Source: CAIWHR01 sp963786625
Lineage (GTDB): Bacteria > Pseudomonadota > Gammaproteobacteria > Burkholderiales > Casimicrobiaceae
DNA length: 64,000 nucleotides
Assembly (NCBI GenBank): GCA_963786625.1
Contig: CAWAZS010000005.1
Location: 275,080-339,079, forward strand
Direction: 5' to 3'
Under the pieces are notes generated by a model. That model did no database searches. It was not told the DNA's origin and saw only the letters and a list, made by a program, of their open reading frames with translations. How positions within the stretch are numbered: position 1 is the stretch's first letter; each line of letters opens with the position of its first letter. The translations under genes were made by a program, and so were the position numbers. Below, in pieces: positions 44,523-54,571 of this stretch.

Positions 44523-47363
44523 ATGAGCAATCTGCACGAATACCAGGCGACGAGCACGCTCTTCGGCGGCAACGCGCCTTTCATCGAGGAGCAGTACGAG
44601 CGCTACCTCGCGAATCCGGCGTCGGTCGCGCCGGACTGGCGCGCGTATTTCGATTCGCTGCGCGGCGGTGCGGCGGATGTCGCGCACGCGCCGGTGATCG
44701 AGTCGTTCATCCAGCTCGCGAAGAGCCGCAAGCTCGCCGCGGCGATGGTCGACGCGTCGACGATGCACAAGCAGGTGCTCGTGCTGCAGATGATCGGCCG
44801 CTTTCGCACGCTGGGCATGTTCCACGCGGACCTCGACCCGCTGCAGCGGCAGGAGAAGCCCTACCTCGCCGACCTCGATCTCTCCACGTACGGCTTCACG
44901 GCCGCCGACATGGACACGGAGTTCGACGTCGGCTCGTTCAAGGCGGGCTCGGAGCGGATGCGCCTGTCGGCGCTGATCCAGGCGCTCAAGGACACCTACT
45001 GCCGGTCCTTCGGCGCCGAGTACATGTACATCAACGACACGGCGACCAAGCGCTTCGTCCAGTCCCGCCTCGAGCCGATCCGCTCGCGGCCGACCTATCC
45101 CGCCGAGCAGCGCCGCCACATCCTCGAGCGGCTGACCGCAGCCGAGACGCTCGAGCGCTACCTGCACACCAAGTACGTCGGCCAGAAGCGCTTCTCGGGC
45201 GAGGGCGGCGAGACGATGATCCCGATGCTCGACCACCTGATCCAGATCGCCGGCGCGGTCGGGGTGCAGGAGACAGTGATCGGCATGGCGCACCGCGGAC
45301 GCCTCAACGTTCTGGTCAACACGCTGGGCAAGATGCCCGCGGACCTCTTCTCCGAGTTCGAGGGCAAGCACACCGAGGAGCTCCTCGCCGGCGACGTCAA
45401 GTATCACCAGGGCTTCTCCTCCGACGTCGTCACGCCGGGCGGGCCGATGCACCTGACGCTCGCGTTCAATCCGTCGCACCTCGAGGCGGTCAACCCGGTC
45501 GTCGAGGGCTCGGTGCGCGCGCGCCAGCACCGCCGCGGCGACGACAAGGGCGTCCAGGTGCTGCCGGTGCTGATCCACGGCGATGCTGCCGTCGCGGGGC
45601 AGGGCGTGATCCAGGAAGTGCTGAACATGGCGCAGACCCGCGGCTACTACACGGGCGGCACGATCCACATCGTCGTCAACAACCAGATCGGCTTCACGAC
45701 CTCCGACCCGCGCGACACGCGCGGCACGCTCTACTGCACCGACATCGCGAAGATGGCCGAGGCGCCGATCTTCCACGTCAACGCCGACGATCCGGAAGTC
45801 TGTCTGCTCGCGATCGAGATGGCGATGGCCTACCGGCAGCAGTTCCACCGCGACGTCTTCATCGACCTCGTCTGCTTCCGCCGGCTCGGGCACAACGAGG
45901 CCGACGAGCCGATGATCACCCAGCCGCTCATGTACAAGCGGATCGCCCAGCATCCGGGCACGCGCCGGCTCTACGCCGACCGGCTGGTCGCGGCCGGCGT
46001 GATCAAGCCGGAGGACGCCGACGCGATGATCGCCTCGTACCGCGCGGCAATGGACAAGGGCCTGCACACGAACACGACGATCCTGTCGAACTACAAGCCG
46101 CCGCTCACGGTCGACTGGTCGCCGTACATGAAGCGGAAGTGGACCGACCCCGGGGACACCGCGGTGCCGCTGGCGAAGCTGCAGACGCTCGCGCAGAAGG
46201 TCACCGAGGCGCCGGACGGCTTCAAGCTGCATCCGCGCGTGGCGCGCGTGCTCGCCGACCGCAAGGCGATGGGCGAGGGCACGCTGCCGCTCGACTGGGG
46301 GATGGGCGAGACGCTCGCCTACGCGACGCTGCTCACGGACGGCTATGGCGTGCGCCTTTCCGGCGAGGACGTCGGCCGCGGCACGTTCTCGCACCGCCAC
46401 GCCGTGCTGCACGACCAGAACCGCGAGAAGTGGGATTCGGGGAACTGGATTCCGCTCGAGCGGCTGACGGCGGGCCGGCCGGCGTTCGAGGTGATCGACT
46501 CGGTGCTGACCGAGAACGCGGTGGTCGCCTTCGAGTACGGCTATGCGACCTCGGACCCGAAGCGTCTGGTGATCTGGGAGGCGCAGTTCGGCGATTTCGC
46601 CAACGGCGCGCAGGTCGTCATCGACCAGTTCATCGCCTCCGGCGAGGCGAAGTGGGGCCGCATCTCCGGGCTCGTGATGCTGTTGCCGCACGGCTACGAG
46701 GGCCAGGGTCCCGAGCACTCGTCGGCGCGCCCGGAGCGCTACCTGCAGCTCTGCGCCGAGCACAACATGCAGGTCTGCGTGCCGACGACGCCGGCGCAGA
46801 TCTTCCACCTGCTGCGCCGGCAGATGATCCGCCCGTTCCGCCGGCCGCTGATCGTGATGAGCCCGAAGAGCCTGCTGCGGCACAAGGAGGCGGTGTCCTC
46901 GCTCGACGACCTCGCGACGGGACAGTTCCAGAACGTGATCGGCGAGACGGAGAAGCTCGTCGCGAAGAACGTGCGGCGCGTCATCGTCTGCTGCGGCAAG
47001 GTCTATTACGAGCTCGTCGCCTACCGGCGCGAACACGGTATCAACGACGTCGCGATCATCCGGATGGAGCAGCTCTACCCGTTCCCACATGCCGATTTCA
47101 AGGCGGCGCTGACCAGGTTCCCGAAGGCGACCGAGGTCGTCTGGTGTCAGGAGGAACCGCAGAACCAGGGCGCGTGGTACCGGCTGCGCGCCTACTTCCG
47201 TGCCGACGCGCTGCCGAACCAGGTGGTCGCCTACGCGGGCCGTCCGGTGTCGGCGTCGACCGCGGTCGGCTACATGTCGAAGCATCTCGAGCGCCAGCAG
47301 AAGCTGGTCGCCGACGCCTTTGCGCCCGACCTCTCCGAAGGCGAGATGCTCGTCGGCACCTGA
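44523..47363 (+). CDS. sucA: 2-oxoglutarate dehydrogenase E1 component
   Basis: 946-residue thiamine-diphosphate decarboxylase of the 2-oxoglutarate dehydrogenase complex. The N-terminal E2-binding helix (YQATSTLFGGNAPFIEEQYERY) is present, followed by GMAHRGRLNVLVN, the TPP-binding NNQIGFTTSDP and NADDPEVC regions, and HGYEGQGPEHSSAR and QEEPQNQGAW near the end. Length is normal. First of the sucA-sucB-lpdA set; 15 bp separate it from sucB. Confidence 0.97.
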   Translation: MSNLHEYQATSTLFGGNAPFIEEQYERYLANPASVAPDWRAYFDSLRGGAADVAHAPVIESFIQLAKSRKLAAAMVDASTMHKQVLVLQMIGRFRTLGMFHADLDPLQRQEKPYLADLDLSTYGFTAADMDTEFDVGSFKAGSERMRLSALIQALKDTYCRSFGAEYMYINDTATKRFVQSRLEPIRSRPTYPAEQRRHILERLTAAETLERYLHTKYVGQKRFSGEGGETMIPMLDHLIQIAGAVGVQETVIGMAHRGRLNVLVNTLGKMPADLFSEFEGKHTEELLAGDVKYHQGFSSDVVTPGGPMHLTLAFNPSHLEAVNPVVEGSVRARQHRRGDDKGVQVLPVLIHGDAAVAGQGVIQEVLNMAQTRGYYTGGTIHIVVNNQIGFTTSDPRDTRGTLYCTDIAKMAEAPIFHVNADDPEVCLLAIEMAMAYRQQFHRDVFIDLVCFRRLGHNEADEPMITQPLMYKRIAQHPGTRRLYADRLVAAGVIKPEDADAMIASYRAAMDKGLHTNTTILSNYKPPLTVDWSPYMKRKWTDPGDTAVPLAKLQTLAQKVTEAPDGFKLHPRVARVLADRKAMGEGTLPLDWGMGETLAYATLLTDGYGVRLSGEDVGRGTFSHRHAVLHDQNREKWDSGNWIPLERLTAGRPAFEVIDSVLTENAVVAFEYGYATSDPKRLVIWEAQFGDFANGAQVVIDQFIASGEAKWGRISGLVMLLPHGYEGQGPEHSSARPERYLQLCAEHNMQVCVPTTPAQIFHLLRRQMIRPFRRPLIVMSPKSLLRHKEAVSSLDDLATGQFQNVIGETEKLVAKNVRRVIVCCGKVYYELVAYRREHGINDVAIIRMEQLYPFPHADFKAALTRFPKATEVVWCQEEPQNQGAWYRLRAYFRADALPNQVVAYAGRPVSASTAVGYMSKHLERQQKLVADAFAPDLSEGEMLVGT

Positions 47364-47378
47364 CGCGAAAGTCCATCC

Positions 47379-48623
47379 ATGCGCATCGAAGTCAAAGTTC
47401 CGCAGCTCCCCGAATCCGTCAGCGAGGCAACGCTCGTCAGCTGGCACCGCAAGGTCGGCGAGCCGGTGGCGCGCGACGAGAACCTGGTCGACGTCGAGAC
47501 CGACAAGGTCGTGCTCGAGCTCCCGGCGCCCGCCGCGGGCGTGCTGGTCGAGGTCGTGAAGGGCGACGGGTCGACGGTTGCCGGCCAGGAAGTGATTGCG
47601 GTCATCGATTCCGCCGCGGTGGCGACCGTTGCCGCGCCCGCGGCAACGCAGCCGGCGGCGGCGCCTCCGCCCGCCGTCGCCGCGCCCGCGACGGCGTCGC
47701 CGGCCGCCTCCCCCGCGGCGCGCAAGCTGCTGGCCGAGCAGGGAGTGAGCGCTGTCGACGTGCAGGGCACCGGGCGCGGTGGCCGCGTCACCAAGGGCGA
47801 CGTGCTGGCTGCGGCCACCACGCCCGCTCCGGCCCCCGCCAGGCCCGCGGTCCCGGCCGCACCCGTGGCGCCCGCCGCACCCCGGGCGGCCCCCGCGATC
47901 GCGCCGCCGACCGCGCTCGGGCAGCGCCCCGAGCAGCGCGTGCCGATGTCGCGGCTGCGCCAACGCGTTGCCGAGCGCCTCGTCGCCTCGCAGTCGACGG
48001 CCGCCATCCTGACCACGTTCAACGAAGTCAACATGCAGCCGGTGATCGACCTGCGCAACCGGTACAAGGACCGGTTCGAGAAGGAGCATGGCGTGAAGCT
48101 CGGCTTCATGGGCTTCTTCGTGAAGGCGGCGGTTCATGCGCTGAAGAAGTTCCCGGCGGTGAATGCCTCGATCGACGGCGTCGACATCGTCTACCACGGC
48201 TATTTCGACATCGGCATCGCGGTCGGGAGTCCGCGCGGGCTGGTCGTGCCGATCATTCGCGACGCCGACCAGCTGTCGATCGCCGAGATCGAGGCGAAGA
48301 TCGCCGACTTCGGCAAGCGCGCGCAGGAGGGCAAGCTGACCGTCGACGAGCTGACCGGAGGCACGTACACGATCAGCAACGGCGGCGTATTCGGCTCGAT
48401 GCTGTCGACGCCTATCATCAACCCGCCGCAATCGGCGATCCTCGGCGTCCATGCGACGAAGGAACGCGCGGTCGTCGAGAACGGGCAGATCGTCGTGCGG
48501 CCCATGAACTACCTCGCGCAGTCCTACGACCACCGGATCATCGACGGTCGCGAGGCCGTGCTGTCGCTGGTCGCGATCAAGGAAGCGCTGGAAGATCCGG
48601 CGCGGATGCTGCTGGACCTGTGA
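47379..48623 (+). CDS. sucB: Dihydrolipoyllysine-residue succinyltransferase (E2)
   Basis: 414-residue E2 core of the 2-oxoglutarate dehydrogenase complex. One lipoyl domain (residues 1-77, lipoyl lysine in ETDKVVLE), an Ala/Pro linker, a peripheral subunit-binding domain (SPAARKLLAEQGV, then GTGRGGRVTKGDV) and the catalytic domain with SYDHRIIDG. A second Ala/Pro-rich linker (about residues 148-182) separates the binding and catalytic domains. The gene is also called odhB in this group. Confidence 0.96.
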   Translation: MRIEVKVPQLPESVSEATLVSWHRKVGEPVARDENLVDVETDKVVLELPAPAAGVLVEVVKGDGSTVAGQEVIAVIDSAAVATVAAPAATQPAAAPPPAVAAPATASPAASPAARKLLAEQGVSAVDVQGTGRGGRVTKGDVLAAATTPAPAPARPAVPAAPVAPAAPRAAPAIAPPTALGQRPEQRVPMSRLRQRVAERLVASQSTAAILTTFNEVNMQPVIDLRNRYKDRFEKEHGVKLGFMGFFVKAAVHALKKFPAVNASIDGVDIVYHGYFDIGIAVGSPRGLVVPIIRDADQLSIAEIEAKIADFGKRAQEGKLTVDELTGGTYTISNGGVFGSMLSTPIINPPQSAILGVHATKERAVVENGQIVVRPMNYLAQSYDHRIIDGREAVLSLVAIKEALEDPARMLLDL

Positions 48624-48630
48624 GATGACG

Positions 48631-48708
48631 ACCCCCACGCTCACTCCGTTCGCTGCCCCCCGAGGGGGCGGGTCAGCGCCCTTCGGGCGGCCGGGCGGCG
48701 CTGAGGCC
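48631..48708. repeat. Burkholderiales-type intergenic GC-rich repeat
   Basis: The stretch starting ACCCCCACGCTCACTCCGTT and continuing through CCCCCCGAGGGGG and CGCCCTTCGGGCGG is like a small palindromic repeat that I recognise from intergenic sites in many Burkholderiales genomes. It has two hairpins, one around 48656-48668 and one around 48677-48689. It fills the sucB-lpdA gap and is in frame with lpdA, so a start at 48625 would translate it. Confidence 0.6.
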
Positions 48709-48711
48709 GCG

Positions 48712-50142
48712 ATGATCGAACAATTCGACGTTGTGGTGATCGGCGCCGGCCCCGGCGGCTACATCGCCGCGATCCGCGCCGCGCAGCTCGGCTTCAGGAC
48801 CGCCTGCATCGACGACTGGACCCGCTCCGGCGGCAAGCCGGCGCCGGGCGGCACCTGCACCAATGTCGGCTGCATCCCCTCGAAGGCGCTGCTGCAGTCC
48901 TCCGAGCATTTCGAGCACGCGGGTCACGCGTTCGCGGACCATGGCATCGCGATCACGGGTCTCGCCATCGACGTGAAGCGGATGCTCGCGCGGAAGGAGA
49001 AGGTCGTCGCGCAGAACAACGACGGCATCCTGTATCTGTTCAAGAAGAACAAGATCGCGTTCTTCCACGGCCTGGGCTCGTTCACCGGCGGCAGCGCAGA
49101 CGGTGGGTGGAAGCTCCGGGTCGAGGGGACGAAACCCGCCGAGCTCGCGGCAACGCACGTGATCGTCGCCACCGGCTCGAAGCCGCGGGCGCTTCCGGGC
49201 GTGCCGTTCGACAACCCGCGGGTGCTCGACAATGCCGGAGCGCTCGCCATCGACTCCGTGCCGAAACGGCTCGGCGTGGTCGGCGCCGGGGTGATCGGCC
49301 TGGAGATGGGCAGCGTCTGGCGCCGGCTGGGCGCGCAGACGACGGTGCTCGAAGCGCTGCCGGCGCTGCTCGGGACCGCGGATGCCGCGGTGGCGAAGGA
49401 GGCGAGCCGCGCGTTCGCGAAGCAGGGGCTCGCGATCCATACCGGTGTCGCGATCTCGGCGGTCACGGTCGGCGAGGCGGAGGTCGTCGTCGACTACGCC
49501 GACGCGGCCGGCGCGCCGCAGCGGGCGGCGTTCGACAGTCTGATCGTCGCGATCGGCCGCGCGCCGCACACGGCGGGTCTCGGCGCCGGGGCCGTCGGCT
49601 TGCAGCTGGACGAGCGCGGCTTCGTCGCGGTGGATGGCGATTGCCGGACGAACCTGCCCAATGTCTGGGCAATCGGGGACGTCGTGCGCGGCCCGATGCT
49701 CGCGCACAAGGCGGAGGAGGAGGGCGTCGCGGTCGCCGAGCGCATCGCCGGACAGCATGGCCACGTCGACTTCAACACGATTCCCTGGGTCATCTACACG
49801 GCGCCGGAAATCGCCTGGGTCGGGAAGACCGAGCAGGAGCTGAAGGCGGCCGGGATCGCCTACCGCGCCGGGAGCTTCCCGTTTTCGGCGAATGCCCGGG
49901 CGCGGGCGTTGGGCGACACGACGGGTTTCGTGAAGATCCTGGCGGACGCGGCGACCGATCGCATCCTGGGCATGCACGTCATCGGTCCGTACGCGTCCGA
50001 GCTGATCGCCGAGGGTGTGGTCGCGATGGAATTCGGCGCGGCGAGCGAGGATCTCGCGCGGATCTGCCATGCGCACCCGTCGCTGTCCGAGGCCACGAAG
50101 GAAGCGGCACTCGCGGTCGACGGGCGGACGCTGAACCTGTAG
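48712..50142 (+). CDS. lpdA: Dihydrolipoyl dehydrogenase (E3)
   Basis: 476-residue flavoprotein disulfide reductase that reoxidises lipoyl groups. VVIGAGPGGYIAAIRAAQLG binds FAD, GGTCTNVGCIPSKALL holds the redox disulfide, VVGAGVIGLEMGSVW binds NAD, and HAHPSLSEATKEAA near the C-terminus holds the catalytic His-Glu pair. I chose the ATG of MIEQFDVVVIG, with GAGG just upstream, over an in-frame ATG at 48625 that would translate the repeat. Confidence 0.96.
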   Translation: MIEQFDVVVIGAGPGGYIAAIRAAQLGFRTACIDDWTRSGGKPAPGGTCTNVGCIPSKALLQSSEHFEHAGHAFADHGIAITGLAIDVKRMLARKEKVVAQNNDGILYLFKKNKIAFFHGLGSFTGGSADGGWKLRVEGTKPAELAATHVIVATGSKPRALPGVPFDNPRVLDNAGALAIDSVPKRLGVVGAGVIGLEMGSVWRRLGAQTTVLEALPALLGTADAAVAKEASRAFAKQGLAIHTGVAISAVTVGEAEVVVDYADAAGAPQRAAFDSLIVAIGRAPHTAGLGAGAVGLQLDERGFVAVDGDCRTNLPNVWAIGDVVRGPMLAHKAEEEGVAVAERIAGQHGHVDFNTIPWVIYTAPEIAWVGKTEQELKAAGIAYRAGSFPFSANARARALGDTTGFVKILADAATDRILGMHVIGPYASELIAEGVVAMEFGAASEDLARICHAHPSLSEATKEAALAVDGRTLNL

Positions 50143-50157
50143 GGACGATCCGGTCCG

Positions 50158-51345
50158 GTGTCCGCTGCGACCTCCGACGGGCCGCCTCCGGTCGGGTCCG
50201 CGCCGGAGCGAGCCGCCCTCGACCGCGACGTCGCGCCCCGCGCGGGCGCGCTGGTCGCCTGGCTCGACCCGATCCTCGCGGCGCGAGGCACGACCCTCGA
50301 CCCCGCGCAGGCCGCCGCGCTCGACCGCCTGCAAAGGCTCGCGTCCGAGCTCGAGGCGTTTCGCGCGGCCCGACGGTCCACGCTGAAGAAGCTGTTCGCG
50401 CCGCCCGCGGTGCCGCGCGGCGTGTATCTGTGGGGTGGCGTCGGTCGCGGCAAGAGCTTCCTCATGGACGCGTTCTTCGCGACCGTCGGGATCCGTCGCA
50501 AGACTCGCGTCCACTTCCATGCGTTCATGCGCGACGTGCACGCGGCGCTCGCCACGCTCAAGCGCGAGGCGGATCCGCTGGCGATGGTCGCCGCGCGCAT
50601 CGCGCGCAAATGGCGCCTCGTCTGCTTCGACGAGTTTCACGTGTCGGACATCGCCGACGCGATGATCCTCGGGCGCCTGCTCGGCGCGCTGTTCGACCAC
50701 GGCGTCGTGTTCGTCATGACGACGAACTACCCGCCCGACGGACTCTGGCCGAACGGCCTGCAGCGCGAGCGCTTCCTGCCGACGATCGCGCTGCTGAAGA
50801 AATGGCTGGACGTGGTCGAGGTCGACGGGGGCATCGACTACCGGCTGCGGGCGCTGCAGCGGGTCAGGACCTACCACACGCCGCTCGGCCGCGAAGCCGA
50901 CGCCGCGCTGGCGGCGGCGTTCGAGTCGATGCGTTCGGGGCCGGACGAGGACCCCAGGCTGCACATCGAGGGCCGGACGCTGACCGCGCGGGCGCGCGCG
51001 GGCAGCGCCGTCTGGTTCGAGTTCGCGACGCTCTGCGAGGGTCCGCGGTCGCAGCGCGACTACCTCGAATTGGCCCGCGGCTACTCGCTGCTGTTTCTGT
51101 CCGGCATCCCGCGGATGACCGCCGAGATGGGCGACCGCGCGCGGCGCTTCACGTGGCTCGTCGACATACTGTACGATCACCGCGTGAAGCTGCTGGCCTC
51201 CGCTGCGGCCCTACCCGAAGACCTCTATCGCGAGGGGCCGAACAGCCGGGAATTCGCCCGCACCGTGAGCCGCCTCGTCGAAATGCAGACGCATGACTAC
51301 ATGGCCGAGCCGCATGTCGCGGCCGAAGCGCCGCCGTCCCGCTGA
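50158..51345 (+). CDS. zapE: Cell division ATPase ZapE (AFG1-like)
   Basis: 395-residue AFG1/ZapE family ATPase that acts on the Z-ring under stress or low oxygen in E. coli. Walker A is GGVGRGKS and Walker B is LVCFDEFHV; sensor-region TTNYPPDGLWPNGLQR is typical, as is the end RTVSRLVEMQT. The GTG start is 15 bp after lpdA and is the only one near the conserved region. Its place after the odh genes is a conserved betaproteobacterial arrangement. Confidence 0.92.
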   Translation: MSAATSDGPPPVGSAPERAALDRDVAPRAGALVAWLDPILAARGTTLDPAQAAALDRLQRLASELEAFRAARRSTLKKLFAPPAVPRGVYLWGGVGRGKSFLMDAFFATVGIRRKTRVHFHAFMRDVHAALATLKREADPLAMVAARIARKWRLVCFDEFHVSDIADAMILGRLLGALFDHGVVFVMTTNYPPDGLWPNGLQRERFLPTIALLKKWLDVVEVDGGIDYRLRALQRVRTYHTPLGREADAALAAAFESMRSGPDEDPRLHIEGRTLTARARAGSAVWFEFATLCEGPRSQRDYLELARGYSLLFLSGIPRMTAEMGDRARRFTWLVDILYDHRVKLLASAAALPEDLYREGPNSREFARTVSRLVEMQTHDYMAEPHVAAEAPPSR

Positions 51346-51411
51346 CGTCCGTTCCGATTCCTTCCGCCATCCCGTTCTTCGCTTCCCGACCGCATCCCCA
51401 AGGAGACTCGC

Positions 51412-52497
51412 GTGCAGAAATTCAAGGCCTACCGGACGTTCCAGGAGAACGACGCGGTCGTCAGCCGCTTCGTCGAGATGACGCTCGACGAGCTCGATCC
51501 CGGCGATGTCGTCGTCCGGACGAAGTACTCGACCATCAACTACAAGGATGCGCTGTCGTACAACGGTGCGGGCAAGATCATGCGCAAGTACCCGACCAAC
51601 GCCGGCATCGACATGGCGGGCACGGTCGAATCGTCGACGGATGCGCGCTGGAAGCGCGGCGACAAGGTGATCGTCCATGCCTACGACATGGGCGTCGCGC
51701 ACGACGGGGGCTACAGCGAGCGGGTTCGGGTGCCCGCGGACTGGATCGTGCGGCGGCCGGAAAGCATGACCGCATTCGACGCGATGACGCTCGGCACCGC
51801 GGGCTTCACCGCGGCGCTGGCGATCATGCTGATGGAGACCAACGGGCTGAAGCCCGACAACGGGCCGGTGGCGGTGACCGGGGCGACGGGCGGCGTGGGC
51901 TCGGTCGCGGTCGAAATCCTGGCCAAGACCGGCTATCACGTGGTCGCGATCACCGGCAAGCCCGAGGAGGCCGGCTACCTCAAGGAGCTCGGCGCGAAGG
52001 AGGTGCTCCAGCGCCAGGCGATCGACCTCGGGAAGATCCGCGCGCTCGACAAGTCGACCTGGGCCGGCGCGATCGACAACCTTGGCGGCGACATGCTCGC
52101 CTGGCTGCTGTCGACGATGAAGATCGGCGGCACCGTCGGCGCGGTCGGGAACGCCTCGGGGATGAAGCTCAACACGAACGTCGCGCCGTTCATCCTGCGC
52201 GGCGTGGCCCTGCTCGGCGCCGACAGCGCCAACTGCGCGCTGTCGCTGCGGCAGAAGATCTGGAACCGGCTCGCCGTCGAGTGGCGGCCGGATCGCGTCC
52301 ACGATCAGGTGCGGACGATCGATTTCGAGGACCTGCCGACCCATTTCGACCCGTACCTCAAGGGGATGGTCCGCGGCCGCACCGTCGTCCGGATCGCCCC
52401 CGACAGCCACCCCTACGGCGCTCGGCGCCAGGCGGGCGTTTCCGCGGCGCCGGTCGCGAGGGTCCGGTCGGCCGGCGCCGCCCTGACGCGGGCTTGA
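51412..52497 (+). CDS. MDR oxidoreductase, acrylyl-CoA reductase (YhdH/YhfP) type
   Basis: 361-residue zinc-independent medium-chain reductase. YSTINYKDALSYNGAGKI and YPTNAGIDMAGTV are signatures of the YhdH/acrylyl-CoA reductase branch, and TGATGGVGSVAVEILAK binds NADPH. The C-terminus after RIAPDSHP extends about 30 residues beyond the usual end. GTG start with AAGGAGACTC ahead is a strong ribosome site. It precedes propionyl-CoA synthetase, which suits a C3-CoA role, though the two may be separate units. Confidence 0.87.
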   Translation: MQKFKAYRTFQENDAVVSRFVEMTLDELDPGDVVVRTKYSTINYKDALSYNGAGKIMRKYPTNAGIDMAGTVESSTDARWKRGDKVIVHAYDMGVAHDGGYSERVRVPADWIVRRPESMTAFDAMTLGTAGFTAALAIMLMETNGLKPDNGPVAVTGATGGVGSVAVEILAKTGYHVVAITGKPEEAGYLKELGAKEVLQRQAIDLGKIRALDKSTWAGAIDNLGGDMLAWLLSTMKIGGTVGAVGNASGMKLNTNVAPFILRGVALLGADSANCALSLRQKIWNRLAVEWRPDRVHDQVRTIDFEDLPTHFDPYLKGMVRGRTVVRIAPDSHPYGARRQAGVSAAPVARVRSAGAALTRA

Positions 52498-52587
52498 TTC
52501 GGCGCAAGGTCCGGCGGGCCCGCCGACCGTAGGATTGCGCGTGGCTGTGCCCCCTTGTGCAGTCCGTCGAACTGGGAGAATCGAACG

Positions 52588-54487
52588 ATGGCGACCTACC
52601 GGGAATTCCATCGCCAGTCCATCACCGACCGCGACGCGTTCTGGCGTGGCGAGGCCGCGCTGGTCGATTGGCAGACGCCGTTCGCCGACGTGCTCGATTA
52701 CTCGAAGCCGCCGTTTGCCAGGTGGTTCGTCGGCGGGCGGATCAACCTCTGCCACAACGCCGTCGATCGGCACCTCGCCGCGCGCGCCGACCAGAAGGCG
52801 CTCGTCGTACCTATCGACCGAGACCGGCGACCAGAGGACGTACACGTATCGCGAGCTCGCGGCCGAAGTGAACCGGCTTGCCGCGATCTTCAGGGCGCAG
52901 GGCGTCGCCCGGGGCGATCGGGTGCTGATCTACATGCCGATGATCGCCGAGGCGGCGTTCGCGATGCTGGCCTGCGCGCGCATCGGCGCCATCCACTCGG
53001 TCGTCTTCGGCGGCTTCGCCGCGGCGAGCCTCGCGACGCGGATCGACGACGCGAAGCCGAAGCTGATGGTGACCTCGGACGCGGGGATGCGCGGCGGAAA
53101 GCCGGTTCCGTACAAGCACCTCGTCGACGAGGCGATCCGCCTCGCCGCAAACCCGCCGCGGAAGGTGATCATCGTCAACCGCGGGCTCGATCCGGCCATG
53201 ACGGTCGTGGCCGGTCGCGACCTCGACTACGCCACGCTGCGCGCCGGCTGCATGGATGCCCGGGTGCCCTGCGAATGGCTCGAATCGTCCGAGCCCTCGT
53301 ACATCCTCTACACGTCGGGCACGACCGGCAAGCCGAAGGGCGTGCAGCGCGACACCGGCGGCTACGCGGTCGCGCTCGCCTCGTCGATGCGCCGCATTTA
53401 CTGCATCGAGCCCGGCGACACGATGTTCACCACGAGCGACATCGGCTGGGTCGTCGGGCACTCGTACATCGTCTACGGGCCGCTGATCGCCGGGGGGACG
53501 ACGATCATGTACGAGGGTCTGCCGATCCGTCCGGATCCGGCGATCTGGTGGAAGATCGTCGCCGAGAACAAGGTGAAGACGATGTTCAGCTCGCCGACCG
53601 CGATCCGCGTGCTCAAGAAGCAGGACCCGGCGTTCATGAAGCAGCACGACCTGTCGACGCTCAAGTTCCTGTTCCTCGCCGGCGAGCCGCTCGACGAGCC
53701 GACGGCGCGCTGGGCGTCCGAGTCGCTCGGCGTTCCGATCGTCGACCATTACTGGCAGACCGAAACGGGCTGGGCGATCCTGTCGGCGATGCCCGGCGTG
53801 GAGGATACGCCGCGCAAGTTCGGCAGCCCTTCGTTCCCCGTCTACGGCTACGATGTCCGGCTGCTGCGCGAAGGCAGCGGCGAGGAGGCGGGCGCGGACG
53901 AGAAGGCCGTGCTCACGATCATGCCGCCGCTGCCGCCGGGCTGCATGACGACCGTGTGGGGCGACGACGCGCGCTTCGTGAAGACGTATTTCTCCGATTT
54001 CGGCACCAAGCTCGCCTACTCGACGTTCGACTGGGCGACGCGGGATCCCGACGGCTACTACTTCGTGCTCGGACGCACCGACGACGTGATCAATGTCGCC
54101 GGCCATCGGCTGGGCACGCGGGAGATCGAGGAGGCGGTGCAGGCGCATCCGGGCATCGCCGAAGTGGCGGTGGTCGGGGTCGCCGACGCGCTGAAGGGGC
54201 AGATCCCCGTCGCATTCGCGGTCGTCAAGAACCCGGCCACCGTGGCCACGGCAACGGCGGCCGCGGCAGTGTGCAAGGAGGTGATGGACACCGTCGACCG
54301 CGAGCTCGGGGCGATCGCACGGCCGGGTGCCGTGCACTTCGTCACCGTGCTGCCGAAGACGCGCTCGGGGAAGCTCCTGCGGCGCACGATCCAGGCGCTG
54401 GCGGAAGGGCGCGATCCGGGCGACCTTACGACGATCGAGGATCCGGCGGCGCTCGAGCAGATCAGGGCGGCGCTCGCGCCGCGCTAG
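52588..54487 (+). CDS. prpE: Propionyl-CoA synthetase PrpE (frameshifted near the start)
   Basis: AMP-forming acyl-CoA synthetase of about 632 residues. The N-terminus (MATYREFHRQSITDRDAFW) and the remainder are in two frames joined near 52809, where one extra base splits ALVYLSTETGDQR. The long second part contains YTSGTTGKPKG, YWQTETGW, the hinge region VLGRTDDVINVAGHRLGT and TRSGKLLRR with the catalytic lysine. Overall similarity is to propionate-CoA ligase rather than acetyl-CoA synthetase (GWVVGHSYIVYGPL). The span is 3n+1, consistent with one inserted base. Confidence 0.85.
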
Positions 54488-54495
54488 CGGGCGGC

Positions 54496-54516
54496 CCGCC
54501 GCCATCGGGGCGGCGG
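54496..54516 (+). terminator. Possible prpE terminator hairpin
   Basis: An 8 bp stem (CCGCCGCC / GGCGGCGG) with loop ATCGG lies 8 bp after the prpE stop. Only TTC follows, so it would be weak. Confidence 0.35.
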
Positions 54517-54571
54517 TTCGCGCTAGGCGCTCCGCGCGGGTGATAATGCGCGGTCCGTTCACCGCCCATCC

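Noticed and set aside
44241..48644. A 1467-codon open frame on the minus strand opposite sucA, sucB and the end of gltA
   Set aside because: It is rich in Arg, Asp, Val and His with no recognisable domain, as expected for antisense to GC-rich codons. The plus-strand genes are unmistakable.
48625..48711. Upstream ATG giving lpdA 29 extra residues
   Set aside because: The extension translates a repeat element and is absent from the usual E3 N-terminus; the later ATG has a better ribosome site.
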